DNA of 64,000 bases from Leuctra nigra. Lineage: Eukaryota; Arthropoda; Insecta; Plecoptera; Leuctridae. A program made the translations under genes and the position numbers. The DNA is taken from positions 48,162,775-48,226,774 of the forward strand of contig OW203763.1 of assembly GCA_934045905.1 (NCBI GenBank), given 5' to 3'. The notes below the pieces were generated by a model that worked only from the letters and a program-made list of their open reading frames with translations, searched no databases and was not told where the DNA came from. Positions 31,620 to 43,142 of the stretch are shown one piece after another (the stretch's first letter is position 1; each line of letters starts with the position of its first letter).

Positions 31620-33469
31620 CCCCATAAAAAACACTTCGTGTAAAAATACCAGCCAAGTCTCTTCAACTAAAAAAAAATATGAAATCTAAAAATTCTGCAC
31701 TGAAAAGTAGTGATATCAAAAAATTAGCCAAGTCAAAACTTTATTTGAAAATCAAAAAATACTTGGCGCATCGTGTACTTTAATAGCTTGGAAGTATAAG
31801 CCAATTATAAATTATACATGAAATATACATATACATAGTATACCTATAATGCCCTAAAAAAACGATGCGCCAAGTATTTTTTGATTTTCAAATAAAGTTT
31901 TGACTTGGCTAATTTTTTGATATCACTACTTTTCAGTGCAGAATTTTTAGATTTCATATTTTTTTTTAGTTGAAGAGACTTGGCTGGTATTTTTACACGA
32001 AGTGTTTTTTATGGGGATATCACTCCTTTTTTTAGTTTATTCTAACAACTTGTGACACATATGAAATGAACAATTACTAAATTCTTTTAAAAAATCATCA
32101 CCCTTTACAATTTCGTTACCACTAATGAATAGCAGCGTATGGTCCTAAATAATTGCTTTAAATGATCTTTCACGAAGAATAGCAAAGGTTTCATTCCAAT
32201 CAGTCAACCCAGTTCCGAGATATGGAAACACTTCGGTTTTCAAAATGGCTGCTGAACTTTCTGCAATGCCACATAGAATTTATTTCTATAAATGATGTGT
32301 ATCATTTTAAGCTTTCTGAATATGTATTTATTGTATAGGAGGGAATTATAATAATTTATACATTTGAATGACGTCATTTCCGGTCTCATAAATAGGAAAA
32401 TTCTATTTGTACTGTTCATATTCCATAGAGATGGCCATCCGAATCGTTTGGCGCTAGTTTCATACCGATTTGTCTACCAGTTTTTGAGATATGACGTTAC
32501 TTCCGGTTTAAAAATGGCGGCTGAAATCTCTGACCCATTGAAGTATATTTGAAACATGATTATAATTTTATAAGCTGTCTCAAATAGTATATTTATTGCA
32601 TCAAAATAAAAATTTGTGAGATTATTAAAATGTGTGACGTCATTTCCGGTTTAAGTATGAGAAACTGCAAATATTATTGATGATAATACATAAAGTTGAC
32701 CGTCTAAATTGTTTTGCGCTGGTTTCGTTGAAATCTATTTAGCCGTTATTGAGATATGATGTCACTTCCGGTTTCAAAATGGCGGCTTCCGGTTGGTTTT
32801 ATAACAAGTCACATGAGACGTCAAAAGTACATACGTTACATAAATATCAAAATAATCGGATCAATCTTTGTTGCCAAAAAGCCAATCGATGTATTTCAAA
32901 TTTCATTACGTCATTTCCGGTTTCTTTAACATAATGTTTAGTCTTTTGCTACTAATCATGCATATAGATGACCGTCTGGATCGTTTGGCGCAATTTTCGT
33001 TCCAGTCGGTCCAGCCGTTGACGAGATATGACGTCACTTCCGGTTTCAAAATGGCGGCATAAAACCAGTATAGCAAAAGGCACCTCAGACGCCAAAAGTG
33101 CATATCTGGTAAAAATTTTAAATCAATCGGTTCAGCCGTTTATGCTGTGGCCTGTTTACCATATTTTAGCTCCACCCTACTACTACTGAGATTATTATTA
33201 TGAAAACCGCCCTAAAACACTGTTTTCACGGCCCTCTAGCGCGCAAAGGGCGTAACCTATTGTTCCCAAATTTGGTATATGTTGTAGGGTGGGCCATAGC
33301 TCGAAATTAAGATATTTCGCAACAATGTGAGATTTTCCAATTTTAAGATCCAGTAGGCCGAAAATGCCACTTTGATGCTTACAGTAAAAGTGGGTTTGCT
33401 CCAGCCTTTTTAAATGAGTGTGTGCGCGCGCCGTACGACTTGGCTGGCGTGGAGCGACCGCTCCACTAG
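31620..33469 (+). mobile_element. Foldback/Helitron-like element, copy B, inside LINE-1
   Basis: Begins with a 397-bp near-perfect palindrome (31620-32016; arms start CCCCATAAAAAACACTTCG; centre ACTTGGCGCATCG/CGATGCGCCAAGT). It continues with the body containing three diverged units with TGACGTCATTTCCGG and AAAATGGCGGC, and ends with hairpin GGAGCG-AC-CGCTCC and CTAG at 33466-33469. Same architecture as copy A in reverse. The LINE reading frame resumes after it (KDLGITLTDNLSFN). No obvious target duplication, which fits a Helitron-type process. Confidence 0.85.
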
Positions 33470-34090
33470 ATCAAGGATCTAGGTATAACTTTAACTGATA
33501 ACTTGTCATTCAACAAGCATGTGACTACAATTATCCCCAAAGCTTGCAAATTACTCGGATTCATCAAACGTAGTTGTATGGACGAATTTAGATAAGCAAC
33601 GTTGAGACGTTTATATACAGCCATTGTTCGACCTCAGATAGAATACGCTACTGTTATATGGAATCCTAATGGTTTACATAAAGGTAATATTGGTGAAATT
33701 GAGACTGTGCAACGCAGAATTTTAAAGATTATGTGTAATAAAGCTGGAATAGTTTACAATAGGGATGAATACAAAGTGCTTTGTAACAGTTTTAATTTGA
33801 CAACTCTTCAAATGAGGAGGCAAATCTCTGACGTTATATTTTTATATAAAATTGTTAACAGTTACTATAGTGATATTGACTTGCTCCGTGATATTAATTT
33901 TAAGATACCCTCTACAACTAGAAATATGAATCATTTTATACCATCACGAAGTAGAATTGATGTTTTTAAATTCTCATGTTTTAATAGAATACAATCTACA
34001 TTTAATGCCATGGTACCTAATAGTCTAGATATTAACAATACTGATTTTATTACTTTTAAATCTATTATTGTTGACTTGTGCAACGTTTGA
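33470..34090 (+). pseudogene. LINE-1 C-terminal region
   Basis: Continues the RT polyprotein: DLGITLTDNLSFNKHVTT, then RRLYTAIVRPQIEYATVIWN and QRRILKIMCNKAG, all typical of the region after the RT in APE-type LINEs. One stop near 33594. Ends at a natural-looking stop at 34088-34090. Confidence 0.85.
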
Positions 34091-34231
34091 GTGTTGATTT
34101 ATTATCACTGTGATTTTAATTCGGTATGTTTTTGTTTTCTTTAACTTGTGTTCTTCTTGTTCGTGTTGTTGTTTATTGTATTGCACTTGTGGGTTCATCC
34201 CGTTGTCAAACAAGATGTAATAATAATAATA

Positions 34232-34955
34232 AAGTTATGAATGTAATTTATGAATAAGATTTTTTTATTTTTATTTTGAATGAAATGGCTTTAAATAAAA
34301 GTTCTTTACGAATACTAATTTTACCCTGGGGAAGTCTTCTTCGAACGGGTTGTGTGCTTACTCATTATCTTGAAGTATACAATTTTACAATAAATAGTGT
34401 GAAAATAAGTTATTTGAAAATACAATTGTGCTAGAAGACAGCCTCCTACTGCAGCAGAATCTATTATTCTATTTTATTACATTCCAAAATAAGTGTCATC
34501 TACGTACATTTGTATTTCTTTTAAAAGTGTCAAGACTTGGTCAAGACAACATAGGAAACCAAACCTCTGATAATCACAACACAACCCCCACCCCTCATCC
34601 ACCGGCCATTGAATGTTTATCTCTAGATCTGAATGTGTATTGTGTATTTTCCTAGCAATGGTTTCACGATATTAATTACCTTTTATTATTTGTTTATTGA
34701 TTATGGTGTGTGTGTGGGGGGGGGGGGTGTTTATGTGTTTATTACGCATAGATCATACAATCAATTAGTCTATACCGTCCTTATTCCTGATAATGATGGC
34801 ATATTGTTGATACATCTAATTGATTTATTGTTTGTTTTGATATTATTGACAGTATGAATTATTTCGTGCATTTAGGTAATCTTTCAATGTGACAAAATTA
34901 TGAAGTTCACCTAGAATTCTACGAGCGGCTAGAGACAGAAGGTACCTACTCCAGG
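34232..34955. other. No gene seen
   Basis: AT-rich, with a TGTGTGTGGGGGG tract near 34705. No supported gene. Confidence 0.4.
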
Positions 34956-34959
34956 CGGC

Positions 34960-35195
34960 GTTGGGCGCGCGCATAAGTTTTACTGGGCAGCCTAAGGAAT
35001 AAAACTCTCTATGGGTAGACAAAGTCGAACTGGCGAAAATTAAAACTGGGCAACTTAAAAAAATAACTCTATGGTTAGGCAGAATTAAAACTTATAAAAA
35101 TTTCAAATAAAAAAGTACGACCCCGGCCAGAATCGAACCGGCGACCCCTAACACCGTAAGCCAATGCACTGTCCATTGCGCCAGTGCATGGACGA
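34960..35195 (-). mobile_element. tRNA-derived SINE, minus strand
   Basis: On the minus strand 35193-35123 reads as a tRNA head with A box TGGCGCAATGG and B box GGTTCGATTC. It is followed by a body (TGCCCAACCATAGAG-like, then GTTTTATTCC, CTGCCCAGTAAAAC) shared with the plus-strand copy at 44177-44460. Confidence 0.75.
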
Positions 35196-35470
35196 ATGCC
35201 GTTCGTAACCACTAAACTAGCAAATGGGCGAAGATTTCAACATGCAGTTATTCCTCTGTATCCTCCTGCTTACTTTTATGCTAGACGCAATGTCGCTCGT
35301 CATACCTGCAGCATTACCTACGAACCTGATACTATCTGTAATCGCGATGGCGATGTTTCGGGTTATTGATGATCTACACAGCATCCCTCGACCTCTCATT
35401 TGAATATATATACTGGAAGGTATCATCGCTTACTCAAATTAAAAAAGAATGATGTGAAAAAAAAGTTTTT

Positions 35471-35545
35471 CTAGAATCGGGAATCGAACCCGTTATGCAG
35501 GAATACAAGCCAGCTGCCTTCGATAATTAAGCTATTCAGGCCGAC
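35471..35545 (-). repeat. tRNA-like head of a second SINE
   Basis: Minus strand contains GCCTGAATAGCTTAATTAT and a B box GGGTTCGATTCCC with a plausible T-arm. Long variable arm-like middle. The flank to 35900 (ending in (CTAA)5) looks like SINE or repeat body; I would not call it a functional tRNA. Confidence 0.5.
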
Positions 35546-35549
35546 AGAG

Positions 35550-36185
35550 TATGGAGTTGACAGCGAAGCTGCTGTGTTGGTAGATGAAGGGGAAAAGCGG
35601 AACGCTTAATATTGATAATTTTTCCACTTCCGGTTTGAAAATTTTGTTTTTTCTTGAAGTGGAGTGTCTAGCAATACATTGACTTTAATGTTGCCAAATT
35701 TCAAAACTCTCGATGGACCCGTTCGGTTTTTTAAAAAATTTTAAATTTAAAATTAGAATAACTTCACTTCCGGTCAAAATTCTCCCGATTTTCTTTCAAA
35801 AGTAGGCGTGAGAAGGGGGACTCTATGTGTCTACCAAATTTCAACTCTCTAGACCAAACCATGCAATCTGTAGAAAAGGGCAAGCAAATCGACCGTGGGC
35901 AGCTAGTACCTAACTAACTAACTAACTAACTAACATGAAAGTCAATTCTTGCATGTTTGAGGCCCAAAATTCACCCCGAAGGGAAGCTCGCAGCACTTTG
36001 ATTTTTGGTTAGGTGTTGTCAGGTGGTTAATAATACCCGATAACTATGGTTTTTAACTTTCATTTCTCACTGCATGGATGCCATGCGACGGCGGTATAAG
36101 TCTGTGGTGGTAGCTCGCACGTTGTATTAGAGCGGTGCTTGGCAGCGTCGAGCTAGCGCCCGACTAGATACCTGGTTTTACTCTG
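35550..36185. other. Repeat-like sequence, no gene
   Basis: Contains CACTTCCGGT twice, a (CTAA)n run at 35914-35934, and unremarkable sequence to 36180. Confidence 0.4.
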
Positions 36186-36189
36186 TGGA

Positions 36190-36824
36190 GAAAAGATCGT
36201 TTAAAACGTGGTGGAGGGGTAGGTGCATACGTCCGCAATAATATAAATTGTGCTCTGTGTGACTGTGATCCGTCCTACTGACACAGGCCAGCCTGATACA
36301 GTGGAAGAATTATGGTTGCAAGTGAAAATTAGATCTAAACGCGTGGCAATAGGGGTGGTGTATAAACCTCCATCTGCAAAATATAAAGAATCCCTGGCTA
36401 GTCTAGACTTAACCCTAAGCGTTCTGGGCCCATCACATGATGAGATCTTAATCCTAGGAGATCTGAATATCGATATGCTCCAAACCAACTCATCTCCAGA
36501 TTAAGCATTTCTAAACGACTTACTAATTTCACATAACTTATACCAAGTAGTCAAAGAGCCAACACGTGTTATGAAAGACAGCAGCACGTTACTGGATGTC
36601 ATAATAACCAATAACCCTTCAATTTTGTCCAATATAGGAGTTATAGCCATGTGTGGGATTTCCGACCACCACTTAGTTTCGTGCACGCTCAAATATGAAA
36701 AAGAGCGGTGTCCTCAACGATTCATAACCCGACGCGACCTAAAAATGATAGATACAGACAAATTTAAATCAGATGCTTTAAACACGCACTGGGATACCAT
36801 ATATTCATTAGATGACATTGATGA
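36190..36824 (+). pseudogene. LINE-2 endonuclease part (left half of a split LINE)
   Basis: Frames at 36250 and 36571 give an APE endonuclease: EELWLQVKIRSKRVAIGVVY, KPPS, ILILGDLNIDML, then after a stop and shift LLDVIITNNPSIL and CGISDHHLVSCTL (the SDH motif). It breaks off at SLDDIDD where LINE-3 begins. The sequence resumes at 41904. Confidence 0.85.
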
Positions 36825-38190
36825 CAATCCAGTGTCTGTCATGCTGACAAGTCCGCCACCAATATCCGAACCGCAGACAAGATCGTCACCAGCAGCTGAC
36901 CTGCTGACAGGCTTCTCTCCAGTGTCTGTCATGCTGACAAGTCCGCCACCAATATCCGAACCGCAGACAAGATCGTCACCAGCAGCTGACCTGCTGACAG
37001 GCTTCTCTCCAGTGTCTGTCATGCTGACAAGTCCGCCACCAACATCCGTCCCGCAGACAAGATCGTCACCAGCAGCTGACCTGCTGACAGGCTTCTCTCC
37101 AGTGTCTGTCATGCTGACAAGTCCGCCACCAACATCCGTCCCGCAGACAAGATCGTCACCAGCAGCTGACCTGCTGACAGGCTTCTCTCCAGTGTCTGTC
37201 ATGCTGACAAGTCCGCCACCAACATCCGTCCCGCAGACAAGATAGTCACCAGCAGCTGACCTGCTGACAGGCTTCTCTTCAGTGTCTGTCATGCTGACAA
37301 GTCCGCCACCAACATCCGTCCCGCAGACAATATCGTCACCAGCAGCTGACCTGCTGACAGGCTTCTCTCCAGTGTCTGTCATGCTGACAAGTCCGCCACC
37401 AACATCCGAACCGCAGACAATATCGTCACCAGCAGCTGACCTGCTGACAGGCTTCTCTCCAGTGTCTGTCACGCTGACAAGTCCGCCACCAACATCCGTC
37501 CCGCAGACAATATCGTCACCAGCAGCTGACCTGCTGACAGGCTTCTCTCCAGTATCTGTCATGCTGACAAGTCCGCCACCAACATCCGTCCCGCAGACAA
37601 TATCGTCACCAGCAGCTGACCTGCTGACAGGCTTCTCTCCAGTGTCTGTCATGCTGACAAGTCCGCCACCAACATCCGAACCGCAGACAAGATAGTCACC
37701 AGCAGCTGACCTGCTGACAGGCTTCTCTCCAGTGTCTGTCACGCTGACAAGTCCGCCACCAACATCCGTCCCGCAGACAATATCGTCACCAGCAGCTGAC
37801 CTGCTGACAGGCTTCTCTCCAGTATCTGTCATGCTGACAAGTCCGCCACCAACATCCGTCCCGCAGACAATATCGTCACCAGCAGCTGACCTGCTGACAG
37901 GCTTCTCTCCAGTGTCTGTCATGCTGACAAGTCCGCCACCAACATCCGAACCGCAGACAATATCGTCACCAGCAGCTGACCTGCTGACAGGCTTCTCTCC
38001 AGTGTCTGTCATGCTGACAAGTCCGCCACCAACATCCGAACCGCAGACAATATCGTCACCAGCAGCTGACCTGCTGACAGGCTACACATCAGTGTCTGTC
38101 ACGCCGACTAGTCCGCCACAAACATCCGAACCGCAGACAAGATCGTCACCAGCAGCTGACCTGCTGACAGACTTCTCTCCAGTGTCTGTC
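36825..38190 (+). repeat. 90-bp tandem repeat at the 5' end of LINE-3, about 15 units
   Basis: Unit CCAGTGTCTGTCATGCTGAC through CTGCTGACAGGCTTCTCT, 90 bp. Encodes a Pro/Ser/Thr-rich 30-residue repeat in one plus frame (two units carry an in-frame TAG: 37243 and 37693), and is also open on the minus strand over 432 codons. Variant positions (GAA/GTC, AGA/ATA, AT/AC) define subgroups. The last units are degenerate. Confidence 0.92.
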
Positions 38191-38374
38191 ACGCTGACGC
38201 GCCCGACTTCGGCTTCAATCCCCAAACTCCCTAAGATAACTACTTCTTCTTCAACAGTGCGATCCCAACCCTCCCGATCCTCCAAGGACAGGCACAGTGT
38301 CATCCGGCTTAGGGATTTTCAGCCAACCAAACTAGCTCGAACAAATCCCTGACAGGTTTTGCTAACTCTGCTGC

Positions 38375-39190
38375 CTCCATAATCTCACTCAACATCCAGT
38401 CCGCCCAAAACAAAATAGAAGAACTTGAACTCCTAACCACCGACCACAGTCCAGACATTCTCTGTTTGTCTGAGCACTGGCTTTCCTCATCCAACAATTC
38501 CTTCAATATACCCAACTATTGTACCTCGAGTAAATACCATCGCTCCTCCTCTTCCCATGGTGACGTGGCCATCTTTTCGAAGCCTACTGCTTCAGTCATC
38601 CCGATCCCCAACCTCCATTCTTTCTGTATAGATAAAGTGTTTGAATGCACTGGTGTGACGTGGAAGCATTCTACCTCGTCCACCATGGTGGTCCTCTCCA
38701 CATATCGTTCCCCTTCAGCAGACGCGGCAACCTTCCTCAGTATCCTAGAGCGTGTGCTTATCAGTGTGACCAAACAGTTCCCAAAAGCTCACCTTACGGT
38801 CTGCGGTGACTTCAACATCGACATACTGGTACCTTCCAAGATCACCACAACGTTCCTGGATCTTCTCCACTCCTTCCATCTCACAGAAACCATTGCCTCC
38901 CCCACTCGGATCACTCTGAGCACCTCCACCCTTATAGACAATATATTCACCACTCTCAACCAGTCCGCCTACTCCGCTTCCCTATTTGACAGCGGACTCT
39001 CAGACCACATGGCCCTTACCCTCTCTCTGAACATACCGCCTTCTCTAGACGAACCGGATCATAAAATCCAGAAGAGAATCTTCTCCGAGGCCAATTCCAA
39101 CAAATTTCACTCCCTACTCCAAGAAGAAGCCTGGGAACACCTCTCCTCGTCCCCGGATGTCAATGACATGTACTCCACTTTCATCAACAC
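38375..39190 (+). pseudogene. LINE-3 endonuclease domain
   Basis: SLNIQSAQNKIEEL, ILCLSEHWL, TYRSPSADAATFL, LTVCGDFNIDIL and SGLSDHMALTLSL: an APE endonuclease with its key motifs. A frame change separates it from the Ser/Arg-rich piece ending at 38352. Broken at 39190 by the MITE; it continues in another frame at 39488. Confidence 0.9.
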
Positions 39191-39479
39191 CAGTGGCGGC
39201 TATTACAGTGTGCAAGGTGTGACAATTGCACACCTGATCATCCAAGAAAATTATTTAAAAGTGCTCCCTAATCCAGGAAGGAGGAAGTTAAATATTTTGT
39301 CTAATCATTTTGCTCTCCAAAAGACGTAAAAATGCATCAATTTCAAACTAAAGATACAAAAAAATCCGGGGTTATGCGCCCCGTCCCCGCATCTGCTGGG
39401 GGCTCTCCTCTTAGAGTACTTTCTTCTACGTCCTTCTATGTAATTGAACACCTGTTGTAAAGCCAAATAGCCGCCACTG
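39191..39479. mobile_element. 289-bp hAT MITE inside LINE-3
   Basis: Perfect ends CAGTGGCGGCTATT and AATAGCCGCCACTG, perfect 8-bp duplication ATCAACAC (39183-39190 and 39480-39487). Inner wording (AAAATCCGGGG, GCGCCCCGTCCCCGC, CTGCTGGGGG) is shared with 51637-52412. Confidence 0.96.
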
Positions 39480-39487
39480 ATCAACAC

Positions 39488-41537
39488 GTTCCTATCCCAC
39501 TTCAATCAGGCCTTTCCCTTCAAAAAGACGAAAAAAATCTCCCAATCCCACAAAGAGATGGATGACTGCTGAAATCCGTCAGACGGCCGACGAGCTTCGT
39601 AGCCTACATCTCCTCCTCAGAACCAATCCTAGCTGCCATATCCTGAAGTCCAAATATCACTCCCTTAAGAAATCTCACAGCAAAAACATCCGTCTCACCA
39701 AGCGCCTATTCTTTGACAATCTCATTGAAGCCTCCAACAATAGATCTAAAACCTCCTGGAACATTATCAAAACTCTTTCCACGCCAACTCAACATCCCAC
39801 TAACCTCATGCTTCTCATCAATGGCAAAGAGACAACTGAGCCACTCACCCTGGCCAATCACCTAAACGACTTCTTCATCACTTCAGGTGACGTTGCCCCT
39901 CCTTTGTCCACAGCCATTATGTCCCATCTACCGCCGGTGACCAGCTCTACTTGTCGCCCACCTCTCTCCCTCCGTCCCACTACGCCGTACGAACTGATTC
40001 ATTTGGCCAAATCCATGCGTGCTAAGTTCTCCAGTGGTCCAGATGGTGTTCCTGGTTCTGTGCTAGCAAGATGCATGGCTCATGTTGCTGAGCCTCTCTC
40101 CCACATTATCAACCTCTCACTCTCCTCTGGCATCTTCCCCGATCAACTCAAAAAGTCTCACATCATCCCTATCCATAAAAAGGGAAAGAAATCTGACATT
40201 AACAACTATCGACCCATATCTCTCCTCTCTTCTTTCTCCAAAATCATTGAAAAAGTCATCCTAGACCGTCTGACCTCCTATCTTTCAGACCACTCCATCC
40301 TTGCCGACTGCCAACATGGCTTCCAAAAACGTAAATCTACAGGTACGGCAATATACCAATTCCTCACCACACTCCATGCTGCACTCGACAAGGGGGACCA
40401 CTCAATAGGCCTCTTCTATGACTTGTCGAAGGCATTCGACACTATCGACCACTGCCTCCTCCTTCACAAGCTGGAGCTCTGTGGCATAACGGGTCTGGCC
40501 AATCGACTGATATCCTCTTTCCTAACCAACCGCTCGCAGACAGTGATCATCCCTTCCAACAAACCGCGCTCTCCATCTCTCATCACCTCCTCCTCTAAAC
40601 TAATTCGCTGCGGTGTCCCTCAAGGTTCCGTTCTTGCTCCAACACTCTTCCTCGTCTATGTGAACGACCTTCCTGACCTCATCACCAACGGCAACCTCTT
40701 TCAGTTCGCTGATGATACGAACCACCTCCTTACAGCTCCTAAATCCAAATCATTCCTTTCCCTCATCGAGACAGCCAATGAGCAGGCAGCAATCATGTCA
40801 TCTTACTGCTCGAACAATAAGCTCGCTCTCCAACCCTCCAAAACAACCTTCATCAACTTCCACACTCAATCCCACAAGCCGTCTATCTCTCCCCTAATCC
40901 GCATCAATGACCACATTATTCCGAGCACTCCATCCATAAAATTCCTGGGCATCCATCTAACTGCTACCCTCAATTGGTCTACGCACATCCAACACACGGT
41001 CTCCAAAATCCAGAGTAGCTGCTTCCTACTACGCCGACTCAAGCCCATAGTTAACGCCCATTCCCTCAAACTGGTCTACCACGCTCATTTCCATTCCCAT
41101 CTCTCCTATGGACTCCTCTTCTGGGGCACCTCTCCCGGTGCCAACCGCATTTTCATCCTGCAGAAACAGGCAGTCCGCATTATTGCCGGCATCGCTCGCC
41201 GCAGTCTGCCAAACCCGAGTTCATTAAGTTACACATCCTGACTCTCACCTGCACTCTCATCCGTATTGCCAGCTCCTTTGCTCGTGAGCACCCAACCCTC
41301 TTCCCCCTAAACTCGTCAGTTCATCAATATGGCAGTCGAGGGGGAAACTCCATACGTATCCCCACTCACTCTCACTCCTCATTCACTAGCAGCCCCCACT
41401 ATATATGCACAATTATCTATAATAAGCTACCCCAGCACATCACCACCTCTTCCACCTGGGCCAGCTTCCAATCCAGTCTCAATGCCTACCTCCTCCTAAA
41501 CCCATTCTACAGCCTGCAGGAATTTCTAGACTCATAA
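39488..41537 (+). pseudogene. LINE-3 reverse transcriptase and C-terminal region
   Basis: Long frame 39562-41241: SSGPDGVPGSVLARC, NNYRPISLLSSFSKIIEKV, CQHGFQKRKSTGTA, LFYDLSKAFDTIDH (A motif), RCGVPQGSVLAPTLF (B), FQFADDTNHLL (C motif, FADD) and PSIKFLGIHLTATLNWSTHI. A single frameshift near 41215 moves the rest (ASFQSSLNAYLLLNPFY) to a frame ending at 41537. All RT catalytic residues are present. Confidence 0.92.
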
Positions 41538-41903
41538 CTGTACCAGCACTTCAGTGTCAATCATCTTAACCTCAAGCACTCTCGTTCCATTGTTCTTCCT
41601 ATTCAACTATCGGCCACTTACTACACGGCATTGTCTCAGCCGAGGCGATTTATTCATTTATTCATATCTATTCTATGTAATCATTTTTATTATTATTTTT
41701 CTTAGGTATAAATATTACTATTATTAGTTTTATTATTTACTGTACATATAACTGTCATTGTAAACATTGTGACTTGTAAATATTTCTGACTTTGTCATAA
41801 CTTGTACATACATTCTTGACGATACCCATACATGTATTATGTACTTGTCCACGGGATGATAATAAAATACAATACAATACAATACAATACAATACAATAG
41901 ATA

Positions 41904-42300
41904 AACTCTCTCAATAGCATGATTATCCAACTTTTTGACACACATGCCCCTATTAAAACCAGTAAAAAAGAAGAAGGCACCTTGGCTCACGTATAACCTC
42001 AAGGAAATGATGAAAAGTAGGGACAAAGCCTACCAGAAGTGGAAAAAATCAAAGAATGCTGACGAATGGACGTATTTCAAATCTCTGCGTAATGCAGTCA
42101 CTGCAGCAATTCGGATTCGTGCTGAGAAAAAAGCATTTTTAGAGACCCAAGCAAACGATCCGAGGTATAATGATGTATGGAAAAAACTGTCAAAGCTTAC
42201 CGAGCTGAACCTAGCCTTCCATCCTTCAGCCTTCGATGTAATACCAACCTTAAACTTTGGTAGAAATAAAATTCCAATGCCGCTAGGCAGACCATTCTGC
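41904..42300 (+). pseudogene. LINE-2 resumes: linker before RT
   Basis: Reads IIQLFDTHAPIKT, KAPWLTYNLKEMMKSRDKAY, QKWKKSKNADEWTYFKSLRN: the linker that follows the endonuclease in this LINE type, directly continuing 36824. The RT core itself is missing, so LINE-2 is truncated or deleted after about 42210. Confidence 0.8.
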
Positions 42301-42315
42301 GCATGGTATCGGTAG

Positions 42316-42925
42316 TAGCTGCTGCTCCAGTGGTAATAGTATTATTGTTTCAATATAGATGGAGACTCTGTAAAGCCTCTGATAGTGTGACTTTAGGCCG
42401 AAATGGGTTACCTATCAGAAACCACTTTAATATTAGATTGTAACTTCGTAGTGCTTCAGATTAAGGAAATTATCACTTCCCTGGCTAAAACAATGTTCGG
42501 GTAATCATTTAAAAATAACTCATTGTTGGATAAAACTCCAAAACGTCTTAATACAAGGTAAATTCATACTCAGGCTCATCAGCTGTCGAAGTCTGCATTC
42601 TAGCAACTTGTGACCACATTTAACCTGTTCTATGAATTGATAAGTATTGTTGTTTGAAATATTGGGTGAGGTTCAAAATAGGAGCTGGTTGGGCGTTGAC
42701 GTCACCATAGGATTTACGGGTTAAATCAAACTTGCCGCGTCAACAAACGAGCTGAAACCAGTACCCATAATGCCCAAGCTCAAGAGGTCGGGCGTTGTGA
42801 TTACTCTATTTTCATTCATTCGACAACGATTCGACTCAAGGTCACGCCCAGGTGTTACGTCACAATGTTAAAAGGATAGGGAAACTAGGCGACCTGATTA
42901 TAAATCGGTATGCACCCATAATGTA
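42316..42925. other. No gene seen
   Basis: Intergenic-type sequence; no supported open frame, RNA gene or element ends. Confidence 0.4.
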
Positions 42926-42929
42926 CGTA

Positions 42930-43140
42930 CACTCCCCCAAATAATAAACGGTACTCGAAAGAAAATGAATTGACTGATTAAGGTTTGATGGCATCATCCC
43001 ATGAAGTCAGTGCTAACGCATTATCTAACTCTTTTAGGTGAGCTCTGATTTCATTGATAATAACAAGGATTGATTGTCAAGGAACCGGCCCAGCAGCCAA
43101 TACGTTTTGTACCAAGTACCGTTTATTATTTGGGGGAGTG
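42930..43140. mobile_element. 211-bp TA-flanked MITE
   Basis: Ends CACTCCCCCAAATAATAAAC and its perfect complement at 43121-43140, extending through GGTAC; TA on both sides (42928-42929, 43141-43142). Related copies lie at 19765-20000 and 58320-58560. Confidence 0.88.
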
Positions 43141-43142
43141 TA

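Larger units (their letters stand above)
29264..34230 (+). mobile_element. Degenerate APE-type LINE (CR1/Jockey group-like), LINE-1 of this window
   Basis: Endonuclease and reverse transcriptase fragments in order, with frameshifts near 30280 and 30715, a stop at 31310, a 1.85-kb insertion at 31620-33469 and another stop near 33594. The 3' region ends in short TAA repeats around 34217-34231. Upstream of the endonuclease is a 2A-like motif (GDIQLNPGP). The element is clearly dead. Clade call rests on motif wording only. Confidence 0.9.
36825..41903 (+). mobile_element. LINE-3 (APE type), inserted in LINE-2
   Basis: Consists of the 90-bp monomer array, a short Ser/Pro/Arg-rich segment, endonuclease, reverse transcriptase and a 3' end with (AATAC)n at about 41872-41900. 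LINE-2 coding resumes immediately after. Apart from one hAT MITE and about two frame lesions the enzyme region is well preserved, so this is a relatively young copy. Confidence 0.88.

Noticed and set aside
36714..38012. 432-codon minus-strand frame over the 90-bp repeats
   Set aside because: Antisense shadow of the LINE-3 monomer array; no independent domain.
38466..39329. Reading the LINE-3 endonuclease frame through to 39329 as one protein
   Set aside because: The last 46 codons come from the inserted MITE.
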